Part shown: in pieces, positions 1-4,812 of the stretch
How positions within the stretch are numbered: the stretch's first letter is position 1
Layout of the letters: every line of letters begins with the position of its first letter
Source: Clostridiales bacterium
GTDB taxonomy: Bacteria; Bacillota; Clostridia; Lachnospirales; Lachnospiraceae
Length of the DNA: 5,322 nucleotides
NCBI GenBank assembly: GCA_019423835.1
Contig: JAHZAR010000007.1
Span: 11,613 to 16,934 of the forward strand
Direction of reading: 5' to 3'
Program-made: the position numbers and the translations under genes
The notes under the pieces: generated by a model
Told to the model about the DNA's origin: nothing
Database searches by the model: none
What the model saw: the letters and a program-made list of their open reading frames with translations, nothing else

Positions 1-173
1 GCCTCACTGCCATAAGCTCTCTGCGCGCCTTATTGTCTTTCCTCCACTGCTTCCCTTCTTATATCTGCCCCTCTGTTTCCGGTTTTTTCAGTCCTGTGTT
101 TCTGCCCCCTCAGTTTTCTGCTGTGTCATCCCGTCCGTCTATCCGTTTCATCAGAGGCAGAACACAGCCTTCC
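1..173. other. Region downstream of fchA without a supportable gene
   Basis: No frame on either strand gives a convincing protein here. Reading away from fchA on the minus strand, the short frames starting at ATG 151 and ATG 129 both stop within 14 codons. An ATG at 13-11 on the minus strand (reading M-A-V-R to the window edge) is preceded by AGAGAG, a weak ribosome binding site. It could be the start of the next gene of the cluster, but four codons cannot identify it. There is no hairpin followed by a T-run on the minus strand, so transcription may continue past fchA. The inverted repeat at 94-167 is the only clear structure. Confidence 0.5.
94..167. repeat. Inverted repeat with long loop, downstream of fchA
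   Basis: CTGTGTTTCTGCC at 94-106 is the reverse complement of GGCAGAACACAG at 156-167 except for one extra T, giving 12 paired bases with a one-base bulge and a 49-nt loop. Neither side is followed by a T-run in its direction of transcription: the minus-strand RNA continues into an A-run. It is therefore not a standard intrinsic terminator. It could be an RNA fold at the end of or between operon genes, or chance similarity in a region rich in CTG/TGT words. Confidence 0.5.
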
Positions 174-812
174 CTAGAATAGCGAATCTGAGAGCTCAGA
201 GCTTTTTAAAATCCTCTTCTCCGCCTCCACTGCCTCTGCCTCAAGACGCCTGACCTCTTCTTCCATCTCAGCCCTGAACGCCTCATCCTTAATGGATCCT
301 AAATTAATCTTTACATTAAACAGCGCTCCGATCACCGCTGTGCGGGCCAGCATGGCAGCCACCAGGCCGTCGGTCACTGCATTCGCATTTCCCCTTGCGA
401 TCACTGCCTCTGCCAGCGGAAATATCCCTGCCGCTGTCCCTGCCACGGAGAGAGGAACTCTGGCCGCCTCCTTCAGTCCATTCTGCATGGCCTCCCGGCG
501 GGCCGCCTTCTGCTCCTCTGTGTCCTTCGGCATTCCCAGGGCTTCCATATAGAGGTTAAAGGATGCGCTGTCTCTCTCAATGTCGCCCACCAGGGTTTTT
601 CTGATTTTCTCTCCCTTTGCGGCAATCTCCTTCATCTCCTCCTCTGCTGCGGCATATTTTGCCTTTCCCACCGTAAGATTTGCCACCATCTCAGCCAAGG
701 CTGCTGCCAGAGAGCCTGCCACAGCAGAGACACTGCCGCCTCCGGGTGCCGGGGCGTCGGATGCCGTCAGGGCAGCAAACTCCTCGATGCTCAAATCCTT
801 TAACTCTGCCAT
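174..812 (-). CDS. fchA: Formimidoyltetrahydrofolate cyclodeaminase (FTCD_C family)
   Basis: A 212-residue cytosolic enzyme of the cyclodeaminase/cyclohydrolase family, at the family's normal length. It is expected to convert 5-formimino-THF to 5,10-methenyl-THF with release of ammonia, the step after FtcD. Visible family marks are APAPGGGS at residues 20-27, a conserved Asp at 81 in the helical D-x-x-x-F segment, A-x-x-VP at 117-120 and the GN-x-N-x-x-x-D motif at 141-148. The Ala- and Glu-rich helical C-terminus is typical. The ATG start at 812 has a GAGGAGG site inside the last codons of ftcD, and only 2 nt separate the two genes, so translational coupling is likely. Related proteins act as methenyl-THF cyclohydrolases in serine-cycle or acetogenic pathways, and sequence alone does not exclude that. 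The adjacent ftcD and hutD favour cyclodeaminase. Confidence 0.9.
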   Translation of the reverse strand: MAELKDLSIEEFAALTASDAPAPGGGSVSAVAGSLAAALAEMVANLTVGKAKYAAAEEEMKEIAAKGEKIRKTLVGDIERDSASFNLYMEALGMPKDTEEQKAARREAMQNGLKEAARVPLSVAGTAAGIFPLAEAVIARGNANAVTDGLVAAMLARTAVIGALFNVKINLGSIKDEAFRAEMEEEVRRLEAEAVEAEKRILKSSELSDSLF

Positions 813-814
813 CT

Positions 815-1723
815 CTAATCCTCCTCTAAAAGTCTGTTCTCCATTACCTGGGCGCTGTCAAAATTTTCAACCTGAAGATAATACTCTGCACAGTCAATGA
901 GTGCCTGCATCGGAAGAAGTCCCACAATCTCTGTCCCGACAGCCCGCACTCCGTATCGCCTCGCCTCCATCTTCACAGCCTCAAAGGCCTGGTAGATTGC
1001 CGTTTTCGTATAGTCGGTCAGATTCATGGAAACCTGGGCAATCCCTCTCTCCTCCAGCATGACGCCGATAGCCTTAATACAGCGGTAGCCTCCGTTAATA
1101 TGGCGGACCCTCCTGGCGATCTGGCTGGCAATCTCCAGTTCAGAGGTATCCAGGTTCACATTAAAGGCCACCAGCGGCATCCTGGCTCCTACTGCTGACA
1201 CTCCTGCCGTGGGATGAATGGCTGCCGGGCCAAAATCAGGAGTCCACAGCTCCTTATTCTTCATCTTCTCGGCCATTCCCTCAAACTGCCCCTTTCTGAT
1301 GCTGGCAAGATTGACCCTGTGGGGAGCCGTGGCTGAGGATTCGTACAAAAAGCAGGGGATTCCATACTTCTCTCCTGCCGCCTTCGCCACCTCCTTTGCA
1401 ATGGCGTCCGCCTCTTCCAGAGTGGCATTGCGGCAGGGGATAAAGGGAACCACATCCACAGCTCCCATCCTCGGATGCTGTCCCTCATGCTTTGTCATGT
1501 CAATCAGCTCCACAGCCTTTCCAAAGGAAGCAATCACTGCGTCTCTCAAAGCCTCCGGCTCCCCGATTGCCGTCACAACGCACCGGTTGTGATCCTTATC
1601 TGTCTGATAATCCAGAAGCTTCACGCCCTCTTTTCCCCGAAAACAGTCTGCAATCTGCTCCACCTTCTGCATATCGCGTCCTTCACTGTAGTTCGGCACA
1701 CACTCAAGCAACTTGTTCATCAT
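815..1723 (-). CDS. ftcD: Glutamate formimidoyltransferase
   Basis: A 302-residue protein matching the stand-alone formiminotransferase domain, without the fused cyclodeaminase domain of the mammalian bifunctional enzyme; that half is supplied by the next gene. It is expected to transfer the formimino group of N-formiminoglutamate to THF, giving glutamate and 5-formimino-THF. The N-terminus reads LLECVPNYSEGRD (5-17). The segment KHEGQHPRMGAVDVVPFIP (78-96) carries the conserved histidines; H83 aligns by recall with the catalytic His82 of the pig enzyme. Later marks are PDFGP (162-166), AFNVNL (186-191) and the AQVSMNLTDY block (229-238). Two ATGs lie in tandem at 1723 and 1720. The first is preferred because it lies 7 nt from a GGAGGG site (1731-1736). 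It starts 25 nt after hutD. A glycine formimidoyltransferase of purine fermentation is the main alternative, and hutD next door argues against it. Confidence 0.93.
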   Translation of the reverse strand: MMNKLLECVPNYSEGRDMQKVEQIADCFRGKEGVKLLDYQTDKDHNRCVVTAIGEPEALRDAVIASFGKAVELIDMTKHEGQHPRMGAVDVVPFIPCRNATLEEADAIAKEVAKAAGEKYGIPCFLYESSATAPHRVNLASIRKGQFEGMAEKMKNKELWTPDFGPAAIHPTAGVSAVGARMPLVAFNVNLDTSELEIASQIARRVRHINGGYRCIKAIGVMLEERGIAQVSMNLTDYTKTAIYQAFEAVKMEARRYGVRAVGTEIVGLLPMQALIDCAEYYLQVENFDSAQVMENRLLEED

Positions 1724-1748
1724 TGTTTTTCCCTCCTGATTCGGCGCC

Positions 1749-2429
1749 TTACGCCCCTTGATTTTTAGTCAGAAATACGGCAACCACCACTGTCTTGGCC
1801 CCGTCCTCTCCTGCAGACTTCATATCCAGAGCCGGTTTAATCCGGCCCATCTGTATCTGATCCGGCTCCTTCTCCTGTACCTGCCCCAGCAGAAGAGAAT
1901 CTCCTGCATCCAGCGTATACTCTTTCCCCTCCGCAGTAACTGCCGCCCTGCCCTCCGCACAGTAGAAAAACAGCGTATCCGCCATTTTCTCCTCCGGTTC
2001 TGGATTCTCCTGAAGTTCCGACGGAAATCTGGCCTTCTCCAGTCTCAGAACGCGGATGCTTCCATTGTACTTCCCCTTCCGCATCATCAGGTTAAAATCA
2101 GTTACCCTTCCAGCGCTTTTTGTCTCGTCAGCTCCGTCAAAAGAGTAAGGCTCATACTCCTGCAGCTCAATCCAGTCCCCTCCATTGTGGGAGAGACGGA
2201 TTCCTCCCTTTAAGGCGAGAATAATCCTGTCATAACCGGGCAGGCTTGTAAAGATACTCTCCTCGTCGTCCACAGTCGCCGAACTGATCCGCCAGAGAAA
2301 GTTCCTGTCCCCATAGGCACTGCCCTCCGGCGCGATCGCCAGCTCTGTTGTCAGACCTCCGCTCCATTTTGAAGTCCTGCAGCTGCTCTTGTGCAGGAGT
2401 TTTGCCCGGTACCGCTCCATCCCTTCCAC
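1749..2429 (-). CDS. hutD: HutD/Ves family protein, histidine utilisation accessory
   Basis: A 226-residue double-cupin protein of the HutD family, at the usual family length. Recognisable marks are W-S-G-G-x-T-T-E (22-29), FLWRIS (44-49), PGYDR (64-68), FDG (97-99) and DFNLM (111-115). The C-terminal half resembles the second, less conserved cupin. HutD has no proven enzymatic activity. Work on the Pseudomonas protein suggests it limits hut expression or flux and may bind a formylated glutamate intermediate, so that role is known from the family and only inferred here. It is the first gene of the minus-strand cluster. The frame is open upstream to a stop at 2523, but the only starts are GTG 2429 and ATG 2420. 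GTG is chosen for spacing to the GGGAGAG/AAGGAGG purine tract. The ATG has GGAAGGG directly against it with no spacer, so it is less likely. Confidence 0.88.
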   Translation of the reverse strand: MEGMERYRAKLLHKSSCRTSKWSGGLTTELAIAPEGSAYGDRNFLWRISSATVDDEESIFTSLPGYDRIILALKGGIRLSHNGGDWIELQEYEPYSFDGADETKSAGRVTDFNLMMRKGKYNGSIRVLRLEKARFPSELQENPEPEEKMADTLFFYCAEGRAAVTAEGKEYTLDAGDSLLLGQVQEKEPDQIQMGRIKPALDMKSAGEDGAKTVVVAVFLTKNQGA

Positions 2430-2434
2430 AAACG

Positions 2435-2450
2435 CTCTCCCTTCCTCCTT
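2435..2450 (-). promoter_or_regulatory. Ribosome binding region of hutD
   Basis: On the minus strand two purine blocks lie close together: AAGGAGG (2450-2444) and GGGAGAG (2441-2435). The second is 5 nt from the GTG at 2429. The stronger first block is 14 nt from that GTG and 23 nt from the alternative ATG at 2420. Spacing therefore supports the GTG, although the best Shine-Dalgarno match is unusually far away. Confidence 0.5.
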
Positions 2451-2496
2451 TGCCCATCTCCGTACCGGCCGGATGCCTTCTGCAGTTCCTCTCCCT

Positions 2497-2512
2497 GCCC
2501 GGTCCCGCGGGC
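2497..2512 (-). other. Small GC-only hairpin in the hut leader
   Basis: GCCCG (2497-2501) and CGGGC (2508-2512) are reverse complements around a 6-nt loop, and CCCGCGGG (2504-2511) is itself a palindrome. If transcription starts near 2518, this hairpin would form at the extreme 5' end of the hut mRNA, where it could stabilise the message. It is short and could be chance in a GC-rich leader. Confidence 0.35.
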
Positions 2513-2522
2513 TGTAACTTTT

Positions 2523-2563
2523 TTATTGTAAGATAATTCTAACATTTAGGCAACATTATTGTA
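2523..2563. repeat. 8-bp direct repeat, 33-bp period, over the hut promoter
   Basis: TTATTGTA occurs at 2523-2530 and again at 2556-2563, a 33-bp period that is close to three turns of B-DNA. The first copy contains the candidate -10 of the hut promoter when read on the minus strand. Equal-face spacing would suit binding by a multimeric regulator such as the divergently encoded Lrp-like protein, or the two copies may be alternative -10 boxes. Function is inferred. Confidence 0.4.
2525..2553 (-). promoter_or_regulatory. Candidate sigma-A promoter for hutD-ftcD-fchA
   Basis: Reading the minus strand, TTGCCT (2553-2548) is followed after 17 nt by TACAAT (2530-2525). These match the consensus at 4 of 6 and 5 of 6 positions with ideal spacing. 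The predicted start near 2518 leaves a leader of about 90 nt before hutD. No better pair was seen in the interval. A second TACAAT (2563-2558) lacks a good -35. Confidence 0.5.
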
Positions 2564-2640
2564 CAGATTTTTCATACACTTTGATTATTCTTTTTCCTAA
2601 CAAATATACTCCGGATTAACCAACCAGCTTACAGAATTCA

Positions 2641-2669
2641 TTTACTTTTTGCTGTTAATGGGCTATACT
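2641..2669 (+). promoter_or_regulatory. Candidate sigma-A promoter for the lrp-family gene
   Basis: TTTACT (2641-2646) and TATACT (2664-2669) are separated by 17 nt, with 4 of 6 and 5 of 6 consensus matches, in an AT-rich stretch. The predicted start is near 2676, giving a short leader of about 33 nt before the TTG start. Confidence 0.6.
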
Positions 2670-2676
2670 ATTATAG
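2663..2676. promoter_or_regulatory. Imperfect palindrome over the lrp -10, possible operator
   Basis: CTATA (2663-2667) and TATAG (2672-2676) form a 14-bp inverted repeat with a 4-nt AT-rich centre. It covers the -10 box and probable transcription start. Its size and AT-rich centre resemble the roughly 15-bp sites recognised by Lrp/AsnC proteins, which commonly repress their own genes. Assignment as an autoregulatory operator is inference. Confidence 0.35.
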
Positions 2677-2693
2677 TTTGGGGAAGAAATTGC

Positions 2694-2701
2694 AAAGGAG
2701 G
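2694..2701 (+). promoter_or_regulatory. Ribosome binding site fixing a TTG start
   Basis: AAAGGAGG is a near-perfect Shine-Dalgarno sequence placed 7 nt before TTG 2709-2711. It decides the start, because that TTG puts the regulator's N-terminus (D-N-T-D-I-K-I) at exactly the family position and no in-frame ATG lies between this site and the helix-turn-helix. Confidence 0.85.
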
Positions 2702-2708
2702 AATCTGA

Positions 2709-3173
2709 TTGGACAATACTGATATTAAAATCATCAATATCCTGCAGAAGAACTGCAAAACCTCCACCCGTGAAATCGGACAGCAGGTAGGGCTTACGGC
2801 TCCGGCCGTTGCCGAGCGGATTAACCGTCTGAAGGACCTGGGAATTATCGAGGGATTCCACGCCAGAATCAATGATGCGCTGATGGGGAGCCATATCTCT
2901 GCTTTTATCTGGATCAATGTACCGCCCAGGGAATATGAAGGCTTCTGCCGGTTCTGTGAAGCCGCTCCATCCATTGCGGAACATCACCACATTGTAGGCT
3001 TAAACAATGCGCTTTTGAAGGTGCGTGTCGCAAACTCTGTGGAGCTGGAGTCCCTTCTGAAGCAGATACGCAGATTTGGCCTTTCCAACACCTCCGTCCT
3101 TCTTTCCACTTATTTTACCCAGAAGTCCTTTCCCGAGTCTGAAGACTCCAGAAGGACAACCGGCGAATCATAA
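2709..3173 (+). CDS. Lrp/AsnC family transcriptional regulator
   Basis: A 154-residue DNA-binding protein with the usual two-domain layout. Residues 3-50 form the AsnC-type winged helix-turn-helix (TSTREIGQQVGLTAPAVAERINRLKDLGII, about 18-47). Residues about 63-137 form the RAM/ligand-binding domain that normally also makes dimers and octamers. The family responds to amino acids. Here the loop usually reading G-x-x-D reads GLNN (97-100), so the conserved Asp is Asn. A polar tail from about 138 is probably disordered. It is transcribed divergently from hutD-ftcD-fchA, which suggests control of histidine degradation and of itself; the effector is unknown. It begins with TTG, which may keep expression low. 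Family assignment is firm, the target is inferred. Confidence 0.92.
   Translation: MDNTDIKIINILQKNCKTSTREIGQQVGLTAPAVAERINRLKDLGIIEGFHARINDALMGSHISAFIWINVPPREYEGFCRFCEAAPSIAEHHHIVGLNNALLKVRVANSVELESLLKQIRRFGLSNTSVLLSTYFTQKSFPESEDSRRTTGES
3125..3157 (+). other. Two-part hairpin inside the 3' end of the regulator gene
   Basis: GTCCTT (3125-3130) pairs with AAGGAC (3152-3157). Inside it, GAGTCT (3135-3140) pairs with AGACTC (3143-3148) around a 2-nt centre. An internal loop of TCCC against CAG separates the two 6-bp stems. The structure lies in codons 139-150, which encode the variable polar tail, where protein constraint is low. No T-run follows, so it is not an intrinsic terminator. It may protect the mRNA 3' end, or be chance. 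Confidence 0.45.
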
Positions 3174-3240
3174 CAGACAGATACCGTGTTCATCGGAAAA
3201 CAGTGCCTGACAGACTGCCTGAAGGCTTTCCCTGCAGATA

Positions 3241-3284
3241 AAAGTCCGGCGCCAGAGCTGCCTGCATCTGGCGCCGGACTTTTT
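3241..3284. terminator. Bidirectional intrinsic terminator between convergent genes
   Basis: AAAGTCCGGCGCCAGA (3241-3256) and TCTGGCGCCGGACTTT (3267-3282) are perfect reverse complements, making a 16-bp stem with a 10-nt loop. On the plus strand the stem runs into TTTTT (3280-3284), ending the regulator transcript 67 nt after its stop. On the minus strand it is followed by TTTTAT and lies about 40 nt past the NlpC/P60 stop. Both convergent genes can use it. Confidence 0.93.
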
Positions 3285-3322
3285 CTGTCCTTTTTCTGTT
3301 TTGATCCTCTCAGACTCTTCCG

Positions 3323-4798
3323 TCAGTCCAGAAAGGTAACGGCCTTGCACGGTGTCCTGTAATTGGACGGTGAAATGCAGATTCCTGTTTTAGGGTTGCT
3401 GGCGTGGATCACCTGGCCGCCTCCTATGTATATAGCCACATGGTTGATATAGCTTCCGCTGGCATAGAAGAGAAGATCACCCGGCTGAGCCTCATTGACC
3501 GGGATCTCCTTTCCTCTGGCTGCCTGATCCCTGGAACTGCGCCCGGTCGTAATTCCAAAGTGGGCGTATACTGCCTGAGTGAATCCGGAGCAGTCCGCGC
3601 CGTTTGTCAGGCTTGTCCCTCCATAGACATAAGGATTTCCAAGGAACTGTTTTGCATAGGCAACCACTGCTGTCCTCGTAGCCTTCTCAACCTTTCCGGA
3701 GCTGCCGGAAGAGCTGGAATTTCCGGCAGAGCCGCCGGGACCTGCCGGGGATTTAGGCGTGTCATCCTTCTGTGTTTCCTTGGCCTTGGTGGTTTCCTTC
3801 GCCTTGGTCGTCTCCTGCTTCTTCGTCTCTTCCGTTTCCCGAGGCGTTCCATCCGGGTTCTGCTCAATCGTTCCGCTGAATGTCGAATCAGGCTCCTGCG
3901 TTTCCCTGGCTTTCGTCGTCTCCTTCGCTTTCGTCGTTTCCGGCGTTTTCGTCGTCTCCTTCGCCTTTTCTGTCTCCTTGGCCGCTTCCTTCCTGGCGGC
4001 TTCCAGCTCTTCCAGAGCCTTCTCTGCCTCCTGTCTGCGCGCTTTTTCCTCCTCAGCCTTTTCCTTTTCCTCAGAGCTGGAGACAGCCTGGTCGAACTCC
4101 ACTCTTGTGTCCACATAATCCTTAAACACATAGCCCACCAGATCTGTGTCCACAGAAATCTTGTAGAAATCTCCCTCCTGCCCGATCACCTCATACTCTG
4201 CATCAGAAGAGAGCAGGTCAAGGGTGGCACTCTCAAGATTCGGCTTTTCCCTCAGGCGAAGCGTAGCGGTATGAGCCACCTTAGCATAGGTAGTCCCAAC
4301 CTCTCTGGCCTTCTTCTCCGCCTCCGCTCCTGTTATAAAATACTGAGCCTTAATGTAACCATTCACAGAACCAGACTGGATTTTGTACCATTTACCTTCC
4401 TCTCCGTCTACTGTGTCAAGAATCGTTGCAGCACAGTTGTTATAAATCTTGCCCACCACGGCGCTGGTAGTATTCGGCTCCGTTCTGACATTGACATAGT
4501 TAGAAACCTGAGATACGGCCACCTTGTCATAGTCAGAAGCTGAGGAGGTCTTTACGACCGGCGCATCTTCTTTTCCGCTCTTTTCTACCTGGGAAAGGGT
4601 CTCGTCTGATGAGAAAGCCTCTGCCAGCTCTGTTTCCGGATCCAGACTGCCTGCATAGTAATTGTTCATCGCCACGGAAACCCCTGCCACAGACGCATCA
4701 GTTTCCAGGTTAATCGCCGCCTGCACTCCGAAAGGTGCTGCAGCCGCCAGGGCGGCAGCAGCACACAGGCAGGCCAGTGCTTTCAATGGCGTTTCCAT
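3323..4798 (-). CDS. Secreted SH3-NlpC/P60 cell-wall peptidase
   Basis: A 491-residue exported protein predicted to cleave peptidoglycan stem peptides. Residues 1-27 form a signal peptide with an Ala/Leu core and a VQA cleavage motif. Two bacterial SH3 domains follow at about 92-155 (NVRTEPNTTSAVVGK) and 172-230 (LRLREKPNLES), for wall binding. Residues about 242-280 form a Glu/Lys/Ala-rich coiled coil, then a Thr/Lys/Glu linker (280-345) and a Gly/Ser linker (350-369). The C-terminal NlpC/P60 domain (about 373-491) has an apparently intact catalytic set: C403 in ADCSGF, H453 in NHVAIYIGG and H465 in VIHASN. There is no LPxTG or membrane anchor. The ATG has GGAGG (4813-4809) 10 nt upstream, overlapping the trxB stop. 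Probable roles are cell separation or wall turnover, with the exact bond unknown. The protein probably starts as part of a trxB operon and ends at the shared terminator. Confidence 0.93.
   Translation of the reverse strand: METPLKALACLCAAAALAAAAPFGVQAAINLETDASVAGVSVAMNNYYAGSLDPETELAEAFSSDETLSQVEKSGKEDAPVVKTSSASDYDKVAVSQVSNYVNVRTEPNTTSAVVGKIYNNCAATILDTVDGEEGKWYKIQSGSVNGYIKAQYFITGAEAEKKAREVGTTYAKVAHTATLRLREKPNLESATLDLLSSDAEYEVIGQEGDFYKISVDTDLVGYVFKDYVDTRVEFDQAVSSSEEKEKAEEEKARRQEAEKALEELEAARKEAAKETEKAKETTKTPETTKAKETTKARETQEPDSTFSGTIEQNPDGTPRETEETKKQETTKAKETTKAKETQKDDTPKSPAGPGGSAGNSSSSGSSGKVEKATRTAVVAYAKQFLGNPYVYGGTSLTNGADCSGFTQAVYAHFGITTGRSSRDQAARGKEIPVNEAQPGDLLFYASGSYINHVAIYIGGGQVIHASNPKTGICISPSNYRTPCKAVTFLD
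3770..3967 (-). repeat. ETTKAK-type repeat linker within the NlpC/P60 gene
   Basis: The coding sequence for residues 278-300 and 328-343 is built of short degenerate units encoding ETTKAKETTKA-like peptides, in two blocks separated by a non-repetitive 27-residue segment (301-327) containing NPDGTP. Units differ at synonymous positions, so the repeats are not freshly duplicated. The result is a charged, extended spacer between the wall-binding SH3 domains and the catalytic domain. Such arrays can gain or lose units, so length may vary between strains. Confidence 0.8.
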
Positions 4799-4812
4799 CT
4801 GTACATTTCCTC

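Noticed and set aside
1218..1592. 124-codon plus-strand frame opposite ftcD
   Set aside because: It is antisense to a gene with full-length family motifs and has no supporting start signal or recognisable product.
2230..2457. 75-codon minus-strand frame with ATG at 2457
   Set aside because: It is out of frame with hutD and mostly inside it; its GGAG is directly against the ATG, and HutD family motifs are in the other frame.
2351..2545. 64-codon minus-strand frame starting in the intergenic region and overlapping hutD, considered as a leader peptide
   Set aside because: It has no ribosome binding site before its ATG, it begins upstream of the predicted transcription start, and it runs out of frame into hutD.
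3205..3228. Repeated GCCTGA words before the terminator, considered as a small repeat array
   Set aside because: Only two short copies are present, with no further units and no clear symmetry beyond a 4-bp GCCT/AGGC pair.
3607..4131. 174-codon Arg/Lys-rich open frame on the minus strand, resembling a basic nucleic-acid-binding protein
   Set aside because: It is the alternative frame of the repetitive linker of the NlpC/P60 gene; the Arg-rich composition comes from the shifted AAG/GAG repeat codons.
3404..4543. 379-codon open frame on the plus strand opposite the NlpC/P60 gene
   Set aside because: It is antisense to a clearly real gene, its product is rich in Arg/Leu/Phe low-complexity sequence produced by the Lys/Glu-rich linker read backwards, and it shows no domain or convincing ribosome binding site.
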